This document shows positions 9,882-22,614 of a DNA stretch of 41,699 nucleotides, piece by piece. This DNA comes from Tubiluchus corallicola (Eukaryota > Priapulida > Priapulimorpha > Priapulimorphida > Tubiluchidae). Where the stretch lies: contig JAQGDQ010001241.1 in NCBI GenBank assembly GCA_030141605.1, positions 1 through 41,699 on the forward strand, written 5' to 3'. The first letter of the stretch is position 1. Every line of letters starts with the position of its first letter. The notes beneath the pieces were generated by a model. It made no database searches. It was not told where the DNA came from and saw nothing but the letters and a program-made list of their open reading frames with translations. Made by a program: the position numbers and the translations under genes.

Positions 9882-11517
9882 TTCAAAATTAAACCCCTGA
9901 GTGACCGCTAGGTGTAACATTGCGTAAATTTCGAAAAAATAATCAGAACATTCGTAGTACACTCTTCGCTAACTATGTAAAAGTTAAAATTCCTTTATTC
10001 TGTCAATAAGAATAATAATGTGCTTTTGGTGAGTCAGTGGTGCACATTGGGATGGCGATGTGGCGCCATTTTACAAGATGGCGTGAGTATTTTAAATCAT
10101 TAAGAATGTTCTTCACCAATTACATAAGTCTTTCGAATAGATAAGCATAATGCTAAGTAGCATAACTTTGTATGGAAAGTTTGTTGGGACAAACTTTAAA
10201 TTCCATTTTCTTACATTTATGTAGTTAGTATATTTCTATAAAGTGGATATTATTAGTGTTAGTCTTATTGTCCAAGTCAGTAGATTTGTTTTTAATCACT
10301 AAGCCTAGAAATAATGAAGTTGAACTCAAATCAAAACATATTTAACTCCTGTTGTTGATTAATAGCATTTTAACCCAAAGTGTTTTTATCATTTCATAAC
10401 AATTATGACCTGTATTTCACATAAAATCTAAATGCAATTTTTAGTTTAATCAAGATTGACCTTATTTTGTTGCCCGCTAATTAAACTACATGTATATTCT
10501 TTTCTCTGGATTATATAGAAAATGTCATAATTTTAAAAATTACTATTGTTTCCTAAATTAAACTGATAACATTAATGCCCACCAGTGTCTAACAAATCAT
10601 TTTATCTATATTTGGTAAAGGATAGCAGACTAGGTGACTTTATAGTCTTTTCGCTATCCTTTCTCTAGTTCTAGATCTATCTATACATTTTAACCATTCT
10701 TCAAAACTTATTAGAGATTCTTTTATTAATTATGTTTTATTGTAACATTATAAAGAGATAAATAAATTAAAATTGAAAATTGAATTGTATTGAAATTGAA
10801 ATTGGATATTTGCACGATCCTCGTTACAGCTTTTAATTTCCAGAATGTTATTACGCCGTATTTCGATTTTAAATAATTTTCAGGCCTCTTTCCATTGTTT
10901 CGGTACGACAAGCGCAGGTGGCAGCACCATCGCTGCAAACACTGCTCTGCTACAACATTATAGCGTATTATATAACATATGTCGGACTAATTTCTCATAA
11001 AAGAACAGTATTATTGGACAATGTGGGAGGGATCAATGATTCTTGGCTTCGAGTATTCGTTGTACTGCTCGCTCTCATGTCCAGACGCTGATTGGCAGTT
11101 TATATATAAAATCGAATATATCGTTTTTTCCTCGGGCTTCTTATTTGCGGAATTCGTTACCACTAAACCTCAACCGCTTCAAAAAAGATCGTCCCTACTC
11201 ACTACACCTCTCTTCTCTCTTACAACTGGCAATTAACTTAGAAATACTGGATATATTCGGCACTATCTCCGAGTTTTTCCTCGAAACCAAATATTAATCA
11301 TCAGATTTGAAGACATGATCAAAAACATGATGTCTACGGCTCGACAAGTTCCTAGGATTAAGAGACTTGTACCCTGCTTGTTGGTACTTATGAAAAGTGG
11401 AACATCTTTCAGTCCTGTTCCATTTTAAAGTATGGCAACTTTATTAACTAAATAGTAGCTTGGAACAGTAATTATTAGCCGTGTAACTATAGCTAGCGAT
11501 GACGTCACAACTGAACG
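9882..11517. other. Arm DNA between LTR and inner zone
   Basis: The part at 9890-10200 is related to 33615-33890 (see the element there). The rest is AT-rich with weak frames. A 71-codon frame at 11021-11236 and its mirror at 13897-14112 differ mainly by amino-acid-changing substitutions, and the right copy lacks the ATG. I see no gene. Confidence 0.4.
11091..11111 (+). promoter_or_regulatory. CCAAT (inverted) plus TATA motif, left arm
   Basis: ATTGG (11091-11095) is followed after five bases by a TATATATAAAA run. The right arm keeps both (CCAAT 14038-14042, TATATA near 14026-14033) despite substitutions around them. It could be a pol II core promoter facing the hinge, but AT-rich DNA yields such pairs by chance and no transcript unit is visible. 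Confidence 0.25.
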
Positions 11518-12441
11518 TAATTATTATTATTATTATTATAATTTTTTATTTAAAATTTAAAATTGAACGCATATACAAATATTTACATAAAATACATACA
11601 GGGACCCTCTATTTGCAGGGTATGGTTAAAAAAACTTTGTAAATAAAGTAGCTGTTATATTCGTAAGACTTTTAAATACTAATAAATCAATATACCAATA
11701 AAAGAACAACTAAAATCAAATAGTACCAATTTACACAAGACGACCTGTATAATATAAAAGTGACAGATATAATATAAAAGTTCAATAATTTATACTAAAG
11801 TTTGTAAAAACGAATCACACACTAACTCAGAGAAAGTAACCAGCAGGTTTTTGTCTCGAGACGTATAAATGTTACTAATGTTTTGAAATTGTAGGCTATT
11901 TGCTAGCGCTAATCTTTTATTTTCGTCGACCAAAGTACAACGTAATTAACGGGCATAAATTTTCCATGGACCCTGTTGCATGTATTTTAAGAGCAGAAAT
12001 GATATTTTCCTAGGCTTTGTCTGTTCCACCTGCCGAAAAGCGATGAATTAAATAGGTATGATAACATCAGAAACGTTACACCTTGTGTAATACTATACGC
12101 CACTTCAAAAGTCTGGTATAAATTCTCTGTGTACTTTGTATATTTTTATTTAGTCTGCTGTACAAGACGAACTTTACCTGAGCTATTTAGCGGTCGTTGT
12201 ATTCGTAAACCCATTGAAAAAGTAAGAGGTGTCTAAAAACCCCTCGAAGTTAGTAAAATTTTATTACACACCATATAAAATCTTGGTCCATAAACTCAGC
12301 TGACCCGTGAAGAAATGTAGCGCTTTCTGCTTGCCTACAGTTGGCCAGTTTTTAGCGATTTTGTTATTACGACTTACTTTCTGCGTTGAACAAACACATT
12401 GATAGTCAATAAACGAAAAAAAAGAGGCGGCGGATCTGTGT
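11518..12441. repeat. Innermost arm segment, identical in both arms
   Basis: From a short (ATT)n run at about 11521 to the hinge, I found no difference between the arms by eye and a constant coordinate sum of 25113, unlike the regions further out. It has no gene. Contents are a short ATT run, A/T-rich stretches and a 16-base dyad CCCTCTATTTGCAGGG region. Confidence 0.75.
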
Positions 12442-12671
12442 CGTATGATGCGAGCACCCCCTGCTTTGTTTAGCAGAGATTACTGTCACAGTTTCAGCGC
12501 AGAAAGGATAACGAGACACGCAACTTCTGTCCTATAATAATTATTTTCTTCTTGTGCGGAAATTAGTGTCGATTATTATGAGCAGTGAAAGAAAAGGGTG
12601 GGGGGGGGTGAACTGTGCGGTTGTCCACTAAGTGTGTTCAGAAATTCTTTTCTTGTGGTAATCATTCAGTA
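12442..12671. other. Unique spacer (hinge) of the palindrome
   Basis: These 230 bases have no reverse-complement partner within the window. They separate the two arms, whose flanks (the GGCGGCGGATCTGTGT side and its mirror ACACAGATCCGCCGCC) are perfectly complementary. The spacer holds a G-run (about 12600-12608), no open frame of note and no recognisable element. A loop of this size is compatible with a natural inverted duplication. It would be unusual for a sequencing adapter, because the sequence looks like ordinary host DNA. Confidence 0.9.
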
Positions 12672-13596
12672 ACACAGATCCGCCGCCTCTTTTTTTTCGT
12701 TTATTGACTATCAATGTGTTTGTTCAACGCAGAAAGTAAGTCGTAATAACAAAATCGCTAAAAACTGGCCAACTGTAGGCAAGCAGAAAGCGCTACATTT
12801 CTTCACGGGTCAGCTGAGTTTATGGACCAAGATTTTATATGGTGTGTAATAAAATTTTACTAACTTCGAGGGGTTTTTAGACACCTCTTACTTTTTCAAT
12901 GGGTTTACGAATACAACGACCGCTAAATAGCTCAGGTAAAGTTCGTCTTGTACAGCAGACTAAATAAAAATATACAAAGTACACAGAGAATTTATACCAG
13001 ACTTTTGAAGTGGCGTATAGTATTACACAAGGTGTAACGTTTCTGATGTTATCATACCTATTTAATTCATCGCTTTTCGGCAGGTGGAACAGACAAAGCC
13101 TAGGAAAATATCATTTCTGCTCTTAAAATACATGCAACAGGGTCCATGGAAAATTTATGCCCGTTAATTACGTTGTACTTTGGTCGACGAAAATAAAAGA
13201 TTAGCGCTAGCAAATAGCCTACAATTTCAAAACATTAGTAACATTTATACGTCTCGAGACAAAAACCTGCTGGTTACTTTCTCTGAGTTAGTGTGTGATT
13301 CGTTTTTACAAACTTTAGTATAAATTATTGAACTTTTATATTATATCTGTCACTTTTATATTATACAGGTCGTCTTGTGTAAATTGGTACTATTTGATTT
13401 TAGTTGTTCTTTTATTGGTATATTGATTTATTAGTATTTAAAAGTCTTACGAATATAACAGCTACTTTATTTACAAAGTTTTTTTAACCATACCCTGCAA
13501 ATAGAGGGTCCCTGTATGTATTTTATGTAAATATTTGTATATGCGTTCAATTTTAAATTTTAAATAAAAAATTATAATAATAATAATAATAATAAT
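12672..13596. repeat. Innermost right-arm segment, mirror of 11518-12441
   Basis: Perfect reverse complement as far as read, with no gene. Divergence between arms begins beyond about 13630, where GGCCAATAATTAC faces GTAATTATTAGCC in the left arm. Confidence 0.75.
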
Positions 13597-15245
13597 TACG
13601 TTCAGTTGTGACGTCATCGCTAGCTATAGTTACACGGCCAATAATTACTGTTCCAAGCTAATATTTAGTTATTAAAGTTGCCATACTTTAAAATGGAACA
13701 GGACTGAAAGATGTTCCACTTTTCTTATAGTACAATCATAAGTACCAACAAGTTTGCAGGGTACAAGTCTCTTAATCCTAGGAACTTGTCGAGCCGTAGA
13801 GTTCATGTTTTTGATCATGTCTTCAAATCTGATGATTAATATTTGGTTTCGAGGAAAAACTCGGAGATAGTGCCGAATATATCCAGTATTTCTAAGTTAA
13901 TTGCCAGTTGTAAGAGAGAAGAGAGGTGTAGTGAGTAGGGACGATCTTTTTTGAAGCGGTTGAGGTTTAGTGGTAACGAATTCCGCAAATAAGAAGCCCG
14001 AGAAAAAAACGATATATTCGATTTTGTATATAAACAGCCAATCAGCGCCTGGACATGAGAGCGAGCAGTACAAGGAATACTCGAAGCTAAGTATCATTGC
14101 TCCCTCCCACACTGTCCAATAATACTGTTCTTTTATAAGAAATTAGTCCGACATATGTTATATAATACGCTATAATGTTGTAGCAGAGCAGTGTTTGCAG
14201 CAATGGTGCTGCCACCTGCGCTTGTCGTACCGAAACAATGGAAAGAGGCCTGAAAATTATTTAAAATCGAAATACGGAGTAATAACATTCTGGATATTAA
14301 AAGATGTAACGATCATCGCGCAAATATCCAATTTCAATTTCAATTCAATTTTCAATTTTAATTTATTTATCTCTTTATAATGCTTCAATAAAACATGATT
14401 AATAAAAGAATCTCTAATAAGTTTCGAAGAATGGTTTAAATGTATAGATAGATCTAGAACTAGAAAAGGATAGCGAAAAGACTATAAAGTCACCTAGTCT
14501 GCTATCCTTTACCTAATATAGATAAAAGGATTTTTTAGACACTGGTGGGCATTAATGTTATCAGTTTAATTTAGGAAACATTAGTAATTTTTAAAATTAT
14601 GACATTTTCTATATAATCCAGAGAAAAGAATATACATGTAGTTTAATTAGCGGGCAACAAAATAAGGTCAATCTTGATTAAACTAAAAATTGCATTTAGA
14701 TTTTATGTGAAATACAGGTCATAATTGTTATGAAATGATAAAAACACTTTGGGTTAAAATGCTATTAATCAACAACAGGAGTTAAATACATTTTGATTTG
14801 AGTTCAACTTCATTATTTCTAGGTTTATTGATTAAAAACAAATCTACTGACTTGGACAATAAGACTAACACTAATAATATCCACTTTATAGAAATATACT
14901 AACTACATAAATGTAAGAAAATGGAATTTAAAGTTTGTCCCAACAAACTTTCCATACAAAGTTATGCTACTTAGCATTATGCTTATCTATTCGAAAGACT
15001 TGTGTAATTGGTGAAGAACATTCTTAATGATTTAAAATACTCACGCCATCTTGTAAAATGGCGCCGCCTCGCCATCCCAATGTGCACCACTGACTCACCA
15101 AAAGCACATTATTATTCTTATTGACAGAATAAAGGAATTTTAACTTTTACATAGTTAGCGAAGAGTGTACTACGAATGTTCTGATTATTTTTTCGAAATT
15201 TACGCAATGTTACACCTAGCGGTCACTCAGGGGTTTAATTTTGAA
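13597..15245. other. Right-arm DNA between inner zone and LTR
   Basis: Mirror of 9882-11517, with scattered substitutions and small indels relative to it. It contains the CCAAT/TATA motif on the minus strand near 14023-14042 and the frames at 13897-14112 and 14195-14380, which show no protein constraint. Confidence 0.4.
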
Positions 15246-15456
15246 GTTTTTGTTGTGTTTTGTTTCTCTCGAAAGGCTCGTAGAGAAAACCAGAAAACAC
15301 GTCGTCAAATTAAACTAGTTTATTATACGACAAATCTACAACACAAAAGTATGAAGGAACGCGAAATGTTTACAGTAAATGTGATAATCTGGAAACGTGA
15401 AAGCGAATCTGAGAATCTGAGAATACAAGAGAATGTGAGAGAATAAACTCCAGCGG

Positions 15457-15465
15457 CCTTATATA
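15457..15465 (-). promoter_or_regulatory. TATA box, right-arm LTR
   Basis: The minus strand reads TATATAAGG, with the same spacing to the heat-shock element as in the left arm. Confidence 0.72.
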
Positions 15466-15491
15466 TCAGTGCCAAGGAACAATCTAGAAAT

Positions 15492-15511
15492 AGAAAGTTC
15501 TCGAAACTTCT
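15492..15511 (-). promoter_or_regulatory. Heat-shock element, right arm
   Basis: The minus strand carries the same four alternating nGAAn pentamers as 9608-9627, with no substitution, while nearby LTR positions differ between arms. Confidence 0.82.
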
Positions 15512-15594
15512 ACAAGGTAAGAAGATTGTTCTACTATACTACAGAACATTCTACAATATTCTGTTTAATTCTAGTGAATCTCCACAACAGTTTT

Positions 15595-16329
15595 ATACAG
15601 CGTTACTGCTAATACAAGCTCTATGCGCAATGAGACAGTACTTAAGTGATATAAAATTCCAAAACGCACCATTTAAGGTTTACTTATGAAGAGCGTTTTC
15701 TTCTGCTTTGAAGGCATTTAGCAAAATTAATAAGCTGGAACCCCTCTTAAACCTCCATTTTGAAAAAGCATCCTCGAAATATCGGACAAGCTTATTATCT
15801 GTTTGGATAACAATCTAAGATGGTCAAGAAAGCTTAAGCCGCTAAAAAGACAAGCATTGCGTGACTTAAAATGACGTCTGATTTAAAATATTTTGACAAT
15901 ACGGTATGACTCAAACAAGGTGCAGGTAGATTTACCTGCTAATTGGCAGCGCCGAGTGCATTAACCCATGCAACAGCTGTGCAACAAACGCAAGTATGCA
16001 ATCTTGATTTACAGTTAAACTGCAGGTAATCACCCGAATATTTGCAAATCTAACGAGTATAAAGGTATTGCTCGTAATGCAACTGAGTTTAAGCGCATTA
16101 TTCTCGTGTAAAGGTAATGCACATTATGTTGAATTATGGCCCTGGGAGGAATGACACTAATATAAGCAGTTTTGTGGTTTAAGATATAAGGAAGTTATTT
16201 AGTGAAACTACGGGGCACGAAGCAATAAAATCACACAGTTTGTTTATACAGCTTGGTAGCAAACTGCAATGCTACAACAAAACAAAGGCAAAAATACTTA
16301 TGAATTACGCAAAACTGTGTCCTGTTATT
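15595..16329. other. Right-arm DNA, no feature
   Basis: Mirror of 8791-9524. AT-rich, no frame or element recognised in either arm. Confidence 0.5.
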
Positions 16330-16526
16330 ATGAAATTATGAATATGCAAACTCTGCAATCAGTGGTGCTGGTATTCATTAACACACCACAAGCTGTTCGA
16401 TGACGTTCAGGTATAAAATAGATCGAAATTGCATCCTGTTATTATGAACTCTGCAATCAGTGGTGCTGGTATTCATTAACACACCACAAGCTGTTAAACG
16501 ACGTTCAGGTATAAAACAGATCGAAC
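16330..16526. repeat. 98-bp tandem duplication, right arm
   Basis: Mirror of 8594-8790. Both units contain the CTCTGCAATCAGTGGTGCTG and CACACCACAAGCTGTT strings. Confidence 0.85.
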
Positions 16527-18082
16527 ATTTACATTATCTTTTTTACAATAAGACTAGCAGATATTTATAATAACTGTCAACATTCAATAGTCCAACAAAT
16601 TACTACACAAGTTTTAGTAATCATTTCCTCTTTTCCTACTCAAGAATCGGATGTATTCCTGTCTGTAGAAACAAGAAACGCTATAATTTTTTGGATGTTT
16701 ATCCTTCCCCTAGAACTGTTTATAGTATATTAGATATTTGTTTATAGTATATTTAGATAGGTATTTACTATATCCGCATGTCATATTATTAAACAAAAGC
16801 TATCCTATTAGCTTTATGCGTTCGACCCGTTATTCGAAAAGAGAGACTTGCACAGCCAAGCTACAGATAAAAACTAACACAGCTCGCGCAGGAATAAATG
16901 TATCTACAATAAAGAAATAAAGAGTTAAAGTAATGCATAACTTTTGTTTGCCAACTTGAAAGTCGACGAGAACTTCTATTTTATTTGCCACACCTGGGCT
17001 GTATAGTAAATATACTTGTACAAATGACTATAGCTATTGACGTCTGATCGTTTAATAAAACATGCATTAATTCTATGAATATCACAAGAGTGTATAAAAA
17101 TTCACAGACCAATAAATATTCTATTCAAAACCTGATCTATTGTTTGTGAGAAACTTTCATTCACGTGCAAGTGTGTTTGCAATAGCATGATGTGAGCATA
17201 ATGTGGTAAGATTAAAGGGCAAGTCAACTGTTTATGAGGCTGTATCAGAAAGTTAACATTGCAATAAAAACCAGTCATGTATGAGTTTGGTAATTTCGCT
17301 TTTGAATCATTCAGTGCACCGATTTAATATTAAAAGAAAACCGGATGACTGATTGTACTCAATCTCATCTTAATTCACTGTCCAAAATATACATTTTTTG
17401 TTTATAAAAGTAAGCAATTGTTTCTTTTATTAGAATAATTATCTTGGAAAGTTAATTAACGACAACCGAACACAGCTATCGCTTACGTCGCAAACTAACC
17501 ACAGTTTCGGCAATGGTAGGCATCTTCCGTGCGAGTCAAGCACGTTTGCGTAAGCGAATATTGCTATAAGACGCTGATGTGATGTCACGAAATTGGGCTT
17601 TACGTCAACTGACGTCGCAAACGAACATTGCAGTTCATGATCATGCTTATCACGGTACCGCTGCTAGCTATTTGTCGGCCACGCGAATGTGACAAAAAGG
17701 TGACAATGTCGGTCTTAGTGGATTCGCTGAGCTGCGCGTAGCTGCGAAAGTTTAACAAAATTTAACTATCCGAAGTAATTATTATTTAATCTAAGCTTTG
17801 ATTTAAAAAAGCTATTGTAGATTTCAATATTTTAGAACATTTTTTATTTTGAACTTAAAAAGGCTGACTAAAGGACAAAATATTGAATTTGAAGCAAATC
17901 AATATAAACAATAACTTTGGAAAAAAACAAGCGCGTTTGTTATAGCATGATGTGAGCATAATGTGTTAAGATTAAAGGACAAGTCAACCGAGAGTAGAAG
18001 TGGAAACTCTTCAGTTTGCTTCAAATCTCTGAACACATTCGAGGAAATTAAGAGCACTTCTGATGTGAGAATTGAATACTCA
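16527..18082. other. Right-arm DNA, no assignable gene
   Basis: Mirror of 7061-8593. Around 17680-17730 it carries two small insertions relative to the left arm, including a repeated TTTGTCACATT-type string. The rest is nearly identical. Confidence 0.45.
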
Positions 18083-18288
18083 ACAGTGACACAATGATCA
18101 ACCATGACACAATGATCAACAATGACACAATGATCAACAATGATCAACAATGACACAATGATCAACAATGACACAATGATCAACAATGACACAATGATCA
18201 ACAATGATCAACAATGATCAACAATGACACAATGATCAACAATGACACAATGATCACAATGACACAATGATCAACAATGATCAACAAT
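18083..18288. repeat. TGATCA minisatellite, right arm
   Basis: CAATGATCAACA units with or without an ATGACA hexamer, the mirror of 6858-7060 with almost the same unit order. A CAATGATCAACC variant is found only here. Confidence 0.9.
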
Positions 18289-21200
18289 GACACACTAATG
18301 CAGAATTCATTAACAGTTTTTGCAAATGTCAACATTATTACGTTTTTTCTTCTTGTGTTTTACTGCACGCTTCTTTTATTACATGTTACACCGAATGCGG
18401 CACCGAAATTCAAACACCTGAACAGCTAATGTACAACTGCAACAAAGTAGACGCTAACCTAAGAAAACACCTATCAGAAACCCTACAGGAGGAAAACATA
18501 AACAGCGTATTTTTAAAAAAAGAAGAATTAAATAAAGTTCTAGGTAATTTTGCGAGGGACGCATTTTATCTTATCAGTTTGTAAAGGGATGTAAAAGGGT
18601 TAAATGCCCAATATAATATAAATTGTAGCTCATGCACACATATGTATATCTATTTATATACATATATGTATAACTCTATGTACATATATGTATAACTCAG
18701 CAAAATTTAGCCTGGTTTTATCGTAAATTTTAAGTCACGCACACATGTGTATATATATTTATATACATATATGAATAACTGGAGCAAAATTAATCTTAGT
18801 TTTATGGTAAATTTTAGCAAAAGTTCTTGTTCTTATATATTTGTAAGCAACATTGCATGTAGAAAAGTTTGTCATTTTTCATGCTTTCCTAATAGTGTAA
18901 TCTAAATAATCCCAGCGAATAAATTCTGTTATTATGGATCTTAATTATTATAAATAATTGCTAAAATGTTTTATAAGCAAGTTTGCGGTACATGTATTAA
19001 AGACATAATTATAATTGACCGTGTTGAATATATACTCTTATATCATGATAAAGTGCAGAATTATCGGTCTGCAAATAGAGACCTTGCATGTATATATATA
19101 TATGTATATGTATATATTGTACTAATGTATATTGTACAAATATCATCGTCATCACCATCATTAATGTTGTTGTACTTTTTTGCTTGCGTGCTCACTAACT
19201 TAGCTACTTAATACGGGCTTATTTACTCACTTAACCAGTTTGCAAAATGTTTTCTCAAATTAGATAAGCAGAATAAGTTAGTACAGAAAAAATGAGCTCC
19301 ACTGCAGTACAAGGTTCGTAATTAACACCGATAATTTAACAAAAGTAAAAATTAATTGACCGGAAAGTAATAATTGCTCATGACGTAGTAATTTTCCGCC
19401 TGCTGCTTTGATTTTCCACACAACCTACATTTATTCTCACTCGTTTTCCGTACTGATTGTTTCAAAGCAGAAATACGACTTCCTTTTTTGAGCTATGAAA
19501 CGTATATTTACCAGAAAGAGGTTGATTTCAAATGGTGACCAAACGGCGCTTTTCATTGCGAAATAACTATGATGAAAAAAATACGGCAAACTGTGTTATT
19601 AGTACTCACCTGCATCTGACTAATGTGACTTTGGACGCTGTCGAAATAATGACTGGTTTTAAAATTGAGTTGATGATGACACGTAGAGATCATCTCTATT
19701 TCCGCTACTCGAGAAATGCTTAGTTGATACGGCATGATGTGTGTTTTAGGTGCACTTCCGGTAAAAAAATATTCCCCTTCCGGTTTGTTCGTTTGCAGTT
19801 ATACGCCCGCAGCGTCAATTTCTTTTCTTTCTTCTTGTTACGTGGACGGTTGAAGTTATTTTAGCAGGTATGCGGTTCAGCGTAAATTACATTATTTAGT
19901 TTCTAATTTTGGCGAATTGACAGAAGTCGGTTTTTCGGTTGTAAAATTACGCGTAAGTTCGTTTAATTTCGACACCTAATAATCACGTAAAAATACCTTC
20001 ATCAAATTTACATTTATCTAGAATTCCTCTGCTACAAGTGTTGCTTTCATAAATACCGCTCTTGATGTTCAGGTGTTGTTACTTCATAAACGAAATTCGC
20101 TTCGAATTCAAACACGTTAATTTCATGCCTCAAGGTATAGAGACGCATAATAACAATAACAGAGCGCAGAACCTAGACAATTCGACGACATTGATATCGT
20201 GAAACGAAACGCTCTTATTGCGTGCTGGATTACAGGAATATCGCGCAACGCTAATCCAGCAAATCCGGCCACTTTTCAATGAGTTTTCACTCGGTAATTA
20301 TGTTCTCTGTCAGTATCGCTCAGCTTCTAGCAAAATTTCTGTTACAAACAGCTCAGCAGGGGCAGAAGAACCGGGCATTCGAGCCCCGTCTGTCTTTGCC
20401 CTGTTACACCAACATAAGACGTTTAACACCGCAGGAATGACAGTTCTGAGACCCCAGAAAACGATCTTGAAGATAGCGAAATCTTCTTAAAGCACAAAAG
20501 GTGCAATAATCTTTCTCCAAACTTGCTTCGGCTTAATTTGCCACCTCGAATTCAATCAAACTGTCTATCCTGCTACGATTCTTTAGCCCTCGCAAGCTGT
20601 CAGTCCAACCGGAATTCGATTGTTGACTCTTTTTCCAGGTTAGCAATGTAGAATTTCATTATTTTGTCTGTGAAACGTTTTTGCATGTTGCCAATATTCG
20701 AAACAGACAAAACTGATACTTCTAGCCAACACAAGAACTATAAATCCAATAAGCAACACTTCTTCTTCTATCTATCACTAAAGTTTCAAATTCCCAGTCG
20801 ATGAACACGGCGTGAACAGATAGACAGGCAGTTTGTGGTCGCTCGACTAATTTATTTAATTCAACAAGCCGAGAGGCAAATTTATTGCAGTCTGTGGTGT
20901 GAGCAGCTCGTGTGCTGTCTCTTGCCCAAGGCGTGTTCGATGTAGTCTTTTTCATTCAGCGATCTCTCAACAGCTTTATTTTAGTAAACGACACTTTTTC
21001 AAGACAACTTTAGCCAAAAAATCAGCCATCAAATTCAGTCCACTATCTTAGCGTGTAGACGAATTTTCTTGCCGTCATAATAAAAACACACTTGCAGCAC
21101 GTAACCCGCTCTCTAGCAATGCACAAGTACAAGTGAAATAGGTTTGTTCAAAGGCTAATATTATACCAACCCAGACGCTGTTTGCTTGACTGAGCCACCG

Positions 21201-21572
21201 TGCCTCTGCTACGCTGGCACTCTCGGGGAATGCAACGGTAGCTCTACTTTTGATAAAGCAGAACAGACAGAATTCTGTTTAGTAGGTCTTACTACGCTGG
21301 CACTTTCAGCCAAATTGGAAAAAAATTACAGACGTGTACCTGTGTATTGTGACGTGCCAGGGGATGATTACCGAGGTCTTATTATGGGTACGTCAAGTAG
21401 GGGACGTAAATTATGTGAATTTAATTCACACAAAAAGGTTTAAAAAACCCCGATGAACTACTTAGTGTCATGTGTGACAAGTTTGTTGAACAATAATGAC
21501 TACACGCAACCTGCTCCTGACCTGACAAGACGGGATTGCTGGGAAATTTCCACGCTGATTTAGTCTTCTAAT
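18289..21572. other. Right-arm DNA, no assignable gene
   Basis: Mirror of 3568-6857 and the best conserved long part of the palindrome. Frames at 18966-19211, 20218-20490 and 21186-21443 equal their left-arm partners at nearly every residue, as does the surrounding non-coding DNA. No gene is supported. Confidence 0.4.
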
Positions 21573-21889
<317 letters not shown>

Positions 21890-22603
21890 GCTTTCTCCAC
21901 TCTCCGTCTATTTATTTTCCATTCATAAAAGCCTCCGTCTTCAACTTCCTCTTTCTTTCATTCTTTGCAGCTCTTTCACGTCAACCAACCGGTTTCTTTA
22001 ACAGAATGGAGTCGTTTTTTTTCAAAAAATAAATTGAATTAAGTTCTACAAGTAGGCTAATAATTGTATCGTCTTGCACATGCGCGACTAACACATAATA
22101 GTCAAAGGTTATCTGTATGCCCTAGAAAGTTACCCGTCTTTTAAACTTCATACATTATACAGTATAACTAGATATAATAATAAAACTAACACAGTCATAC
22201 AGTAAAATGGTAAATTAAGAAGTTTTACTCATTTAATTACACAGTTCGACATTGAAGTAGGACTATCGTTACATAAACCAGCACCTGCCAGCATGTCATG
22301 TTGATAAGCATGGCAGGACCACTACTTTAACTCACTCTTGAAAACTCACTATTTGTCTATTAACATTTTTCTAAGTCCAGAAAACGAAAGCGACTCGGTA
22401 ACGGCGTCCCGGGAACTAAGCCAACGTGAAGTGCGTCACATTTCCTGCAACTTTTCAAGTAAAAACACTGCAGTTAATTAATTAAATCAATCAGTTCAAG
22501 CTGTTAAGCAAAACACAATAACACTCTTCATAAATAAAGCTTAAACATTAGTTTAAGCAGCGCGCTTACGGAAAGTCGCGATGCGCTTACGGAAAGTCAC
22601 GAA
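21890..22603. other. Right-arm DNA, no feature
   Basis: Mirror of 2595-3289. It contains two copies of the CGCTTACGGAAAGTC motif (22563-22577 and 22584-22598), where the left arm has one. No gene was seen. Confidence 0.5.
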
Positions 22604-22614
22604 GTCCACCAGTT
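22604..22614. repeat. Target-site duplication of right SINE, one side
   Basis: GTCCACCAGTT, the reverse complement of AACTGGTGGAC, repeated at 23141-23151. Confidence 0.8.

Larger units (their letters stand above)
15251..15589 (-). mobile_element. Solo LTR with heat-shock-type promoter, right arm
   Basis: Reverse complement of the left-arm LTR. On the plus strand it begins TGTTGTG and ends CACAACA, and GTTTT occurs at both sides (15246-15250 and 15590-15594), the same AAAAC target duplication. It is eight bases shorter than the left copy and has several substitutions. The heat-shock element (15492-15511), TATA (15457-15465) and the AATAAA equivalent are kept. Because insertion site and target duplication match in both arms, the LTR was present before the arms became duplicated. 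It points to the hinge, opposite to the left LTR. Confidence 0.85.

Noticed and set aside
11021-11236. 71-codon frame conserved in both arms
   Set aside because: Five or so amino-acid-changing differences against about three silent ones, loss of the ATG in the right copy, and overlap with a TATA-like motif give no sign of protein selection.
12442-12671. Read-level foldback artefact (missed adapter)
   Set aside because: Such artefacts give arms identical apart from random errors. Here the arms differ by structured indels, different microsatellite blocks and a 9-base deletion. A haplotype join is not excluded.
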